A DNA stretch of 64,000 nucleotides from Gadus chalcogrammus. Its lineage: Eukaryota > Chordata > Actinopteri > Gadiformes > Gadidae. Position numbers and translations under genes: made by a program. Below the pieces are notes generated by a model. It saw only the letters and a list, made by a program, of their open reading frames with translations. It had not been told where the DNA came from and made no database searches. Of this stretch, positions 1 to 9,700 are shown one piece after another; position 1 is the first letter of the stretch, and the number at the start of each line of letters is the position of its first letter. The stretch is from the NCBI RefSeq assembly GCF_026213295.1, contig NC_079418.1, positions 4,339,887-4,403,886 of the forward strand. Direction: 5' to 3'.

Positions 1-1
1 T

Positions 2-460
2 GGCAAGTTTGGAGTCCTCCTGAACTTTCCAAACATGACCAAAGTAGAACAGCTACAGCACTGTGAAAACCTGAGTGCTGCACTGACCCATGATGGACAG
101 ACAGATATTGATGGGAGGCAACTTGCTGCGGAAATGCTGAATTTTCCACATTTCCCTTCCAAAAAGATGTCAAACATGGACCTCTTGACCTTCCTGCATG
201 ATGGAAGGCTGACAGAAATATACCCTAATATGTGGGTTGCTCTGCAAATCTCTGCAACTCTTCCTGTCACAGTGGCTGCTGCCGAACGAAGCTTCTCCAA
301 GCTCAAACTCATTAAAACATATCTCAGAGCTACCATGGTGCAAGGACGTCTAAGGGGTCTTGCCATCATAAGCATCAATCATGTGGTATCGAACCAGCTG
401 ACATATGATGATGTTGTTGACGAGTTTGCTGGAAGAAAGGCAAGAAGAGGGAGGTTTTAG
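2..460 (+). CDS. hAT transposase C-terminal part (ZMYM1-like), partial
   Basis: An open frame runs in from the left edge and stops at 458-460. It carries the hAT C-terminal dimerisation signature near residues 75-125: a conserved segment with ATLPVTVAAAERSFSKLKLI, then an LR...RL.GLAIISI pattern. In complete hAT/ZMYM1-like proteins this region mediates dimerisation and closes the RNase-H-like transposase fold. The first ATG in frame is at 35, but the reading continues upstream of it, so that ATG is probably internal. Only the last ~150 residues of a protein normally several hundred long are present. Most likely a transposon copy; a host gene derived from such a transposase cannot be excluded without the left flank. 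Confidence 0.75.
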   Translation, partial: GKFGVLLNFPNMTKVEQLQHCENLSAALTHDGQTDIDGRQLAAEMLNFPHFPSKKMSNMDLLTFLHDGRLTEIYPNMWVALQISATLPVTVAAAERSFSKLKLIKTYLRATMVQGRLRGLAIISINHVVSNQLTYDDVVDEFAGRKARRGRF

Positions 461-1020
461 CAAGGTGGGGTGAGCCTGTTGAGGTGTGAGATTGAGGTCA
501 GTTCTAGACGTAGACAGATGTTACTTGTTGGAATAGCGGTAGAATTTCAAGGCAGGTTTCGGTAAATATTTTCTTTGTAACATAGTTTTTCAAGTGTTTA
601 ATTATTTAAAGTTCTAACGTCTGCAGTATTTTTTGCATACCTTATTTACAGTATATTGTATTTATGATTCATTGTGTGTTTAATTTTCTATATAAAATAA
701 AAGAGTCTCTCTTGCCTAGGGCACCAAATTGGTCGGAGCCGGCCCTGCCTACAGACCCTGGTACTGTCACACCTAGATTATTGTTCGGTGGTCTGGTCAG
801 GTACCACAAAAATGACTCTAGGGAATCTTCAATGGGTACAAAACATACCAGCAAGGTTTACCCTTAAATGCACACCGAGAGCAGCCATAAAATAAAACAT
901 GCATGACCAACTCTCATGGCTGATAGGTTACGTGAGGTTGATGTCATCACTTCTTTCTTCCATGAAAAACACATTGATACATTAGATAGCCCCAACTGTT
1001 TACTAATCTCACCCTTAGCT
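461..1020. other. Non-coding 3' flank of the hAT fragment
   Basis: No gene seen. Around 710-750 the text resembles the G+C-rich end of a hAT element (a GGAGCCGGCCCTGCC stretch), which may be the 3' terminus of the element encoding the transposase just upstream. I found no matching left terminus or target duplication inside the window. Confidence 0.35.
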
Positions 1021-1025
1021 CTAAT

Positions 1026-1220
1026 GTGCACACATACCCCACCAGACATGTGGTAACTACTCAATTCCATCAATCAAAACAAACTCAAAATAACACACTG
1101 TACTATATAGCATCATGGTTGAATGGAACGCCCTTCCATATCATATTTCAAAATCCAGAACAATGCTATCTTCAAAAACAAGTGAAGCGACACCTCCTGG
1201 CTGTTTGCAATGAATCCTAG
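1026..1220 (+). pseudogene. Non-LTR retrotransposon C-terminal remnant
   Basis: This short stretch reads like the last residues of a CR1/L2-type LINE ORF2: a histidine/arginine-rich segment (HTYPTRH), then a WNALP-type motif readable only in a second frame, then a basic KRHLL ending before a stop at 1218-1220. Two frames are needed, so the remnant is frameshifted. The family is inferred from the order of these short motifs only. Confidence 0.45.
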
Positions 1221-1850
1221 TATGTATTACTATATTTTAGGAAAGGCAAGGCAACTTTATATAGATATATATATATATGTAGCACTTTTCATACACACAG
1301 TAGACTAGTAGTACTAGTAGTGCTTCACATACAAACATTGTCATACACTACAATTAATTACTAGAAAATAACACCTATGCAGAAATTTGGTAAAATAGAT
1401 AGAACGTAAAAGCTAAAGCTAAGAAGCATTTTAGAAAGAAGTAGATAATAAAAGGTTAAGTTAAAAAGGCTTTTATTTAAAGAAAGTGCAATGTGCTTAA
1501 GATTTAGCAGAAACCTAAAGTAAACATAAAAGTCTTCAGCCTTGTTTTAAAAGTGGTCTGAGTTGGAGTCAAGTCTTAAATCCTCAGGGAGTTTATTCCA
1601 GCTATTTGTTGTATAATAACTAAATCCTGCTTTCCCCATGTTTCCCAATTAACAGATTGGTCTCAGAAGATCTTAGTGGTCTAGAAGGCTTATGCAGTGG
1701 AATCATATCAATTAAATATTTCAAAACAGAAAAGAAAAAAATAAGCCATAACCATGTAGGGATTTATAGGTTACGAGCATGATTTTAAATCTTGTTGAAA
1801 TGTGGAAACTTGTCTTGATATATGTTATGTGTAGACCCAGGAAGAATAGT
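1221..1850. repeat. Degenerate interspersed repeat, class unknown
   Basis: Starts with a GGCAAGGCAACTTTATATAG-like stretch followed by a TA run and a GCACTTTTCATACACA segment, a pattern that recurs in fish genomes near the 3' ends of non-autonomous elements. The segment near 1550-1620 (an A+T-rich text with CTCAGGGAGTTTATTCCAG) also looks repeat-like. It has no coding capacity and no clean ends. Confidence 0.35.
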
Positions 1851-2239
1851 TGGTGTCTTCTGCATCAACTAATGGGGGATCCATATAAAATCGGTAAATC
1901 CATATAAAGCTCTTGACCACAGACCACCTCGGGGGTGTCAGACATCCTGTTAGCAGTTGCCTGTCCTGGTGGTAGATAGGCCTACACCATAATGCATAAT
2001 GCCTGCCATCGAAATAGGTTACATACCTACTACACACTTTAATATACATATATATGAGCGAATATATATCGTATATACATCCCATCTTTTCCCCCCTATA
2101 CTCATTTGGCATGTTACTATACGGATAACTATAGTGTTTCATATCATAGATAAAACACTCCTTTTAACGTTCACAGACTCAAACTCTCACTCCCCATACC
2201 CCTAGATTGGGTATGCCTAGATTTCTGCTCATGCGCTAC
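1851..2239. other. Spacer without recognised feature
   Basis: Short open frames on both strands show no recognisable domain. No repeat boundary found. Confidence 0.4.
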
Positions 2240-2933
2240 ATCATGGACTATGGCTATTCACTTTGCTAACTGGGGGGTAGACAACTTTTCGGTCTGATAA
2301 AATTGCTGTTCTCATATTGTCTGGGGTCTTGGTTTCAAAGTCTACATGCAGATATCCATGCGGTATACTAGTAGCTTGGTTAAAGGAGTCTAGAAAATAC
2401 TTTGTCTTACACAGAAACATCTGTCTGACTATCAAAAAATTTGAAATTTGTCACGAGGATTCTTAAACAAAACCATGTAATTTGTATTTGAGCTTATTGT
2501 TTGGCTGGTTTTACCTTTCATAAATAAATTCTGTACCAGATACATACAACTGAGGTTACGATGGTGTACATATTTAGTAAAAAAAAACATGCTGAACCTC
2601 TAAATCATTGCAAGCATCATTCAGCAAGTCATCAATAATGAGCAGATATGTAGTATTGGATGGTAAGATTGAATCATCGCCCAGAGAATTAAGGATCCCT
2701 TCCACAACGTTAATGCATCTCATTTTAACCTATTCGGCATATAGGTGGCCAGAATGAATAAATATATGCAATATTGTCAATATTTTCTGAAAATAGACTA
2801 TCATATTTTCAACAACTGTTTTGACAAAGTAGGTTTTGCTGGTGTTTGATGGTCCTGCTGCTACTACCATGCTGAAGGGTTGTTGAAGCCTAGGGTCAAA
2901 CATATTGTGTGTACCACATCCAGTGTACCACCC
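2240..2933 (-). pseudogene. A32-like DNA-packaging ATPase remnant (Polinton/adintovirus-like)
   Basis: On the minus strand three broken frames in order resemble the A32/FtsK-HerA type packaging ATPase carried by Polinton, adintovirus-like and related double-stranded DNA elements. First comes a P-loop-like segment (GPSNTSKT, where the family has GxxGxGKT/S-like text, so a key glycine is replaced) near 2850. Next is a hydrophobic Walker B segment LLIIDDL near 2620, then a segment with KNPRDK near 2460, and last a C-terminal GYLHVDFETKTP near 2350. Stops and frame changes separate the parts, so no functional protein can be made. It lies just downstream of the FAM111-like remnant on the same strand. 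The assignment rests on motif order alone. Confidence 0.5.
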
Positions 2934-3271
2934 TGCTTGCATCCCCTCTGATGGGATGGATACTTTGTGACAAAAAAAAACAAAAAAAAACTTTAAGCAT
3001 TCAACATTTAACATACGATATATGACATTCTTTATTAACACATTAATATACAAATCATCATTACAAAAGAGACCGATGACACCAACATATAATGCATACA
3101 AATAATAAACCAATAAAAAACAAACAATGAACCAAAACATAATCTGTACAAAACTCGTACCACTTCTTTATCATTACGGGTGATAGCCTTATAGCTAATA
3201 TCCATAAATCAGTGTGGCGTTATCATGAAAGATCCTAAGTATGTTTTAAACCACACACGAACGTTCAACTA
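2934..3271. other. Spacer between ATPase and FAM111-like remnants
   Basis: A+T-rich, with short A runs near 2971-2990. No domain recognised. Confidence 0.4.
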
Positions 3272-4228
3272 TCACTGCGTTTTTAAGAGGTGACCTCTTG
3301 TTATCTTGAAACATCTACCATCTAGATAATCTGCATAGGTGGACATTTCCGTACGTATACCATTCTTTGTGTCCTGCAGAGAATAATTGCTTTGTAATAC
3401 CTCGTAACTAAAACGTCCATCTTGCTCCAGCACTTCTCACTGTTTGACCTTTGTAGCCATACACTGTAACCTCATCCGCTAACTTTCTCAGCCCCAAATT
3501 GTTCATAACCTTAGTAAGAATGTTAGTATCGCCAGTTGTTTTCACGTCAAATATTACCATCTCTCCACGATATTCCTTTTTGTCCTTACTGCTTGTGCTG
3601 GTTGTCTGGTTCCTTCCTGCACTGATGTACATAATTACGAGGGTTTCAGTGCCAATCTTGGTCATTTTGTGGCATGGAAAATGCATACTAATAGCTCTTT
3701 TATGAGATGTTAAAATAACAAGATCTTTGCCTTGGTTTTTGGAAGCCTTTTCTTTAAACCTATCGCATGTCTGAAGTAATTCGTACATAGTCCCCGCCTT
3801 ATTGCATACAACATCATACGGATCTTCCTTCCCGAACCTGCAGGAAAATTGATGGCAGTGCAGCTCTTTGGCCTACAGAAGAAACATAATGTGATGGAAG
3901 AAACGGATTATGACGTCTGAATGCAATAACATTTTCAAAATAACTTCCGCAGGAATGAAGAGAGTATTCACCAGACCAGATCTGTGAAATTAGATACTTT
4001 GTGCCAAAACAATGGCATTGTATGAAAATAGTTAGCTTACAGTTAAAAATAAATGGGTGCAGGCTAATGATTATTATATTCTTGTTAAGCATAGTCTTTA
4101 TCTTGTGTCATGCGGTACCTTTTCCTCCGGTTCATCATATATTACCTTTTTCACATCCATTATCCCATGAGGCTGTGGCCCTCTGGTATGAGAGACAGCC
4201 AGATTTAGCGGCAGACCGTAGTTGATTC
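3272..4228 (-). pseudogene. FAM111-like protein, N-terminal region, frameshifted
   Basis: Two exons are visible: 4119-4228, ending at a good donor (AAG|gtaccg), and 3872 down to a stop at 3272-3274, starting after a pyrimidine-rich acceptor. The second exon matches the region N-terminal to the protease domain of FAM111A/B. It has a KDLVI...HFPC block, then VTVYGYKGQTV, then (after a frame change near 3437-3445) QDGRF and a YLDGRCFKI block, parallel to the VYAFKGETIKDAL...DGRF...LEGRYF order in mammalian FAM111A. FAM111 proteins are nuclear trypsin-like proteases linked to replication-fork protection. The trypsin-like domain is absent downstream. The frameshift (one extra or two missing bases) and missing protease domain make this a pseudogene or gene fragment. 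Confidence 0.65.
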
Positions 4229-4335
4229 CTTAATAAATACACGAACAACTGCAAACGTACACTATATACTGTCAACAAATACAATATTTTGTGAATGTGT
4301 TATTCTTATTTGAGTACAGGTAAATCAATGTCACA

Positions 4336-4373
<38 letters not shown>

Positions 4374-5371
4374 CAATAGATCCCATATCGCATCTTTGAA
4401 ATATTCACGGACTATTAATCTTGTACTCTATTCCTAACTCCGCTAAATACGCCGCTTGTCATGATCATTGCACCTAACAACATAAACTGAAGACATACAA
4501 TACAGAAGAATGTAAAGTTATGGCACAGCGGGGTGCGCATTGCTCTTGTATCAATATTCACAGCCATAGTTGTTGCCCCCAAAGAAACCCATCCGGTTTT
4601 CTATGTAGTGATAGTGATGAGACACAAAGAATAGACATGTATTCTTTATACATGTTTTAATAGCTTACAACTGCGGGCCCCAGTCCCACGTTGTTCAGAC
4701 CACCAGCAGCTGTTCAATGCTTATTCCGAGACCCCGCATCAGACAGACCTACCACATAACAGAAATTCGTTTTTGCCGTTTTTTCTATACACTTAAACTA
4801 CTACTAATGTTTATAGTGGGATAGCAATGCTAAACACAGTAATAATAATAGAGTGATAGAGTAAAACGCTGTGAAATAAAAACAAACGTGATCGTAGCGG
4901 AGGTTGGATGTTTCATGGCCTCATCGACATCTCAGAATATCACTATTGAGATACTATTCATCAGTCAGATATAGACAACAGATGCACACTGTCATAGTCA
5001 TGATATCCGAAATATAGCAACGGTCAAAGAACTACTTAAGGCAGGTCAACATGTTGTCGTCGGCTGGAGTCACTGCTTCCACAAAAAGACTTTGCCTGTA
5101 TGCTAATCATTACCCCCGACCAGTGGTGAAGTCTAGTTTTTTGAAGTGGGTATACTGTGATGATTACCTCCTAGCCTCTTCCACACCCGTCCTTTAAACA
5201 CCACCACACTCACTGTCGCACACATACAGCCTACAACTACCGCAAGTAACTGAGATTATTCAACACTCAATGTTATCAGTTTCTAGGACAATATATTCAA
5301 ATTAAAATCACCATTCGGCAGTAGCATCAAATAAACTATAAAGCATCAATAAATAAATAACTTGGCTATAT
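4229..5371. other. Spacer with a CA microsatellite
   Basis: No coding signal found apart from the microsatellite listed separately. The segment near 5110-5160 (a CCAGTGGTGAAGTCTAG stretch) may be an old hAT end, but no partner terminus was seen. Confidence 0.4.
4332..4375. repeat. (CA)n microsatellite
   Basis: About 20 CA units with single interruptions. Confidence 0.9.
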
Positions 5372-5379
5372 ATACACTA

Positions 5380-6438
5380 TAGGGCTGTCAATCCTCCCCT
5401 CAAATCATATTCGAATTTCTAATGCTTCTTATGTTGAATATTCTAATAATATTCGAATATTTAAATGTTTTTTTTTATTTATTTTTTATATCATTATATA
5501 CACCGATACCATCTTATTATTAGGCATACGTCCCGCGTCCACTAGAGGGTGCGTCAACCAAATCTGTTATGTAACATTTGCAACAAGTTTTACCAAATCA
5601 ATACAAAACTAATATAAATAGGTAAGATATAACGCCAGAAATATTCAAGCAATGATGTTTAATGAAGAAGCTCGGCAACATTCTCGGCAGTGTGGCTTTT
5701 TTTTAATTCTGTCGTTTGGAGAACGATATCCTTCATTTCCCAGTCCTTGTTTATGAAATGTGCCGTGACCGTCACATGTGAGTCCGTGGCCACTGATGTC
5801 CATCCATCTGTGGTTAGGGCGATCGATTGTCCACTAATAATTTCACGGATGTTTTCTTTAGTGGTATCATACAGCTTTACAATTCTGTTGGTAATTGTCC
5901 CACGAGAGGGAACGTGTACCGTGGCTCAATCTCGCGGATGAACTCCTTAAACCCGTCCCCCTGCGAGATTTTAACTGGCCTCATATCTTTGCAGATAAAC
6001 TCAGTCAGCTTTTTCGTTATTGTCTCTTGCCGCCCAGCTGGCAGACAACGAGATGAGGAGGGAGGCAAAAACGATATTATTCTTGGCTGTTTTGACCGTG
6101 GCTCTTCCTCACCCGCTAACTGTTCTGCGTACTCCGAGTAATGCACTGAATGGAGGTGTGCGCTCATGTTGCTCGTAGTCGAGTGGTACTTTAACGACTT
6201 ACAGCATAATTTGCAAATGACGGTTTCTCTGGATGTAATCTTCCCGTTTCTCGATGGAAATCCAATTTTTTTCCAGACAGTGCTTTTTAAGTTTTTAGGA
6301 GTTATGCTTTCCAGCTCTGTTTCTGCTCGCGAAAAAAAAAAAAAAAAAAGTTCGAACGTTAGTTGCCGCACTCGAATGTTCTCCTATTTTAAAAATTCGA
6401 ATTATATTCGAATAGCGAAGTTCGTTTTGACAGCCCTA
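5380..6438 (-). mobile_element. hAT transposon, internally deleted, with 8-bp target duplication
   Basis: The ends are inverted: TAGGGCTGTCAA at 5380 and TTGACAGCCCTA ending at 6438. They are flanked by the perfect direct repeat ATACACTA (5372-5379 and 6439-6446), the 8-bp duplication expected of hAT. The interior carries the 5' part of a transposase gene on the minus strand; the rest of the gene is missing. At 1059 bp the element is far shorter than an autonomous hAT. Both ends are rich in ATTCGAAT-like text. It needs transposase in trans, if it can move at all. Confidence 0.9.
5659..6371 (-). pseudogene. hAT transposase N-terminal half with BED-type zinc finger
   Basis: Reading leftwards from 6371: an A+T-rich start with a lysine/phenylalanine homopolymer artefact, then a BED-type finger (VICKLC at the CxxC, then H...H in SAHLHSVH, about residues 50-80), then a linker and an ITKKLTEFI...FKEFIREI block typical of ZBED-like hAT transposases. 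After a frame change near 5903-5912 the text continues with ALTTDGWTS, the conserved start of the catalytic domain, and stops at 5659-5661. The catalytic core and dimerisation region are missing. The frameshift plus truncation make it non-functional. Confidence 0.8.
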
Positions 6439-6752
6439 ATACACTACTACTGTATGTAACCGGCCAGGACTCAGTAAGAATGTGCGAAGGAGACAATGGG
6501 AATTTACATTTATTAATGTTCTAAAAAGGCTCTGAGCCTTTTTTGGCCTCTCAGGCGCTGAGGGAGCATGACCCATGCAAAATAAAACAAACTTCACATT
6601 AGAAAGAGATATATATTTGGTGGAATACAAAAAAAGTGCACAACAGAGCAGGAATCAGTAGTTTTTGGCAATATAACAATGACAATAACAGTGAACAATC
6701 ATTTTAACATGTGTGCAACAGCACTTGAATGAGTATGAGTATTTCTGACTCA
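6439..6752 (-). other. Probable 3' untranslated region of the minus-strand HECT gene
   Basis: Lies immediately downstream of the stop codon at 6753-6755. An AATAAA hexamer on the minus strand (TTTATT at 6509-6514) could be the poly(A) signal, giving a 3' UTR of about 250 bases that ends short of the hAT element. Confidence 0.4.
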
Positions 6753-9700
6753 TTAAATTAAGCTGAATCCAAACTCACTGGTGCCAAGGCACATTTCTAG
6801 ACTTTGCCTGAAGTCATCGTAGGTCTGGTAGTGTGATGGCAGACGGAGTGTGCGGAAGCACGTGGATGCCCTTGGATAATGGTTGCTATCCACCACCTCC
6901 ACCTTCATTTCGGTCATTGGGATCTCCCAGCCCACCCAGAACTTGACGAGCTGTTTAAGCTTGTCCTGGGAGACTGCATATTAAAAACAGAAGAATAAAA
7001 CACAAATTCCTTTATAACTCATTGCATCATTCCAGTCATAATTTCTTCAATGGGGTCTGACTTGTACATATCGTCTAAACAGTAGGGGTGAAAAATGTGG
7101 CGCCTCTCAGTCATCTGTCTTTGGTGCAGTTACGCAACTCACCTACTGTCTTGCAGGACACTGGACAGCGTTGCAGGAGACAGTATGCTAATGACACATG
7201 CCACTAACAGTACTCTACAGATTTGGCTCCTGGTGTGGCATTTCATTAACTTTATAATGTGGTTAGAACATCGACATCAACATGCTGTAATCATACCTGT
7301 GCTGATGAATTGCATTAGGAACTCTTTGATTTTTTTTGGTTCCTGGCCATCATCTTCCTGAGGCCACTCAATAAAGTCTAGAACAACCCAAGAAAACAGA
7401 ATGAGCATTACTTACTACCGTTTAGATTTTGTTATTAGCACTTAATACATCTGTAATGAAATAGTAATTGTAATATTACATATGAGTAGGAAAATAAGAG
7501 TTATTACCTCGGGACTGCAGGTAGCCTCGGCCTCGGATGGGAACACTTGTGTGATGGCATCAGGTCTTGCCTCCAACAAGTCCAGAACATAGGTCTCTTT
7601 CAGACCTTGCTTGATCTGCTTCAGCTGTTCTTTAATCCGTCCAAAAACCTTAAAAGATAAGAGTTTGTGAAGGCTTAATGCTTTTGGATGACGCACCCTC
7701 ACCCTAGACCGTCCTGAGACAGGTTGTTTTTACCCAACTGATATGTTTTAATACTGCTCAGTACGAGAGGAACCGTAGGTTAAGACATTTTCCCTACATA
7801 TTCAACAGTCATTCAGAAGCATTAACTGCATTTAGGAACATCTGACTTAGAATCACTGTTATGTTTTGCATGATGAACTGCTAATGCACTCATAGTGGAA
7901 ACAAATCCAGGCTCATATCAACATACAATACAGCACAGCGTGAAAATCCTGCTGGGCTCTGGAAAATATATTACATTGGCAAACATTTGAAAAGTTATAG
8001 GGGCATTTCCATCTTGGTGTTCCTGGAAAGGCTTAAGATTCGGTTATGCTTCTACAACCACGCACCAACCTTGCATGCAAAGAGACTTCAGATACAGTAT
8101 TAGGGGACCAGTAAGGCCTATGTAAAAGCACCAAAAAAATCAGCATGTCAAAGGACCTTTAAATCTAGACTGGTTCACATTGCTGTAACATAAATGGCTA
8201 ACCTTAAAAGTAATCCACTCAGATAAGGACTACCCGGATGATGTAAATTTTCTAATTTTCACCGTACGGCCCATCTGGGCTGAACCTAGAATCGCTGTCC
8301 ATAATGATCTTTCCATTAGGAACGACATGCATGTGCATTCACATTTCGCAACACCTGCTTGAGGATATGGGGGTGAACTTTGACCAGCTCTACATTACAA
8401 AACCATTTGGATTTAAATATCAGTTTGCTTGGTGGATAGACTATTTGGACACCATGATTATGCTGGTGCAGATACTTAAGATACATAGTGGTATACATAG
8501 TGTTATGCTCCAGACAACTGCAAACGTATCAAAGACCAGTGTCCGAAGATGTATACACAAGTCTAAATTAGGTGCTAACAGTGCTGTACAACATTGCTGT
8601 AAATGTGGACTTACTGCATCCTGAAGGAAATTATGCAGCAGCCAACAGCGGTTGGTCTCTTTCAAAATGGAGTAGTCCATTTCCACAGCGAGTTTATTTA
8701 TGGCATCCCTTTGCTCCACAGATAGAGTTGTGAGGTTCCCATTGTTGCTCTCACAGACTTCATCAAGCTTGGACAGAAAAAGTATGAAGTCAGCAACATT
8801 TTATATCAATGTATTATAAATTGGTCCCTCGATGTTCAGTTGACTTCTCCAAACACACTGTGTATCTCAAATAAGATTGACAAGCACTCTGGCATTTGCC
8901 AGCACAGTAAAGACCTGACAACAGTAAACCAATGTATTCATTGTGCACTCCCCTTTACTTACTGGTCCAATGGTTTCTCGAACATCAATGTCATTAATGT
9001 CTTCAAGGGCAATGGTGGCCGTTTGTGGGGTGCCACCAGCCAAAACATGTAGCACGGCCGGGCTAAGGCCTGTCAGGCGCGGGCCACTATGAAGAAAGGC
9101 ATGCCCTATCATCCGCCCAGCCATTATGAACATGTCATTTTGCATAAATATCTTTGAAGAAGAGGGGACAAGGTGATCCGACTGGCCCTCAAAAAGCATG
9201 GCACCACATGAGTTTCCTAAAGAAAAAAAAACATACAGAAGGCCAGTGTTTACTGATACTTTTATATATCATTGGGTCAATCCAGAAAAACAAGTTCTCT
9301 TTGGCATGCAGAGAATATGGGGGAAGATATTACATTTCAAATGAATTAATGCATTACACATTAAAACCAATTATTACTGAACCATGAAATCCTCGCAAGA
9401 TACCAACAAATGCAAACTCTTCTAGAGAACCTTGAACTTACCAACATCGATAGCAAAGCCATGCTTGAGCTTGTGGATGACCAGGCTCAGGAAGTGCCTT
9501 GCCACCCCATTTCCAATAGCTACATCCCCTGAAAACACAAGGATTAGTTTTATAAATAGGACAGTCCTTGGCAACAAATGTAATTAGAAGTGAGCTTTCC
9601 TGCAGGCCATGCACATCTTCCATTCTTCTAAAGTCTGTAAATTATCCCTTTTTCACTCGTTTCATGAGTGATTCTCAGATCATTCAGCTCCCAGAGCTTT

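Noticed and set aside
7506..7509. Splice donor after CCCGAG in the HECT gene
   Set aside because: A better-looking site, but it puts the next exon out of frame with an early stop. The donor at 7480 keeps the phase.
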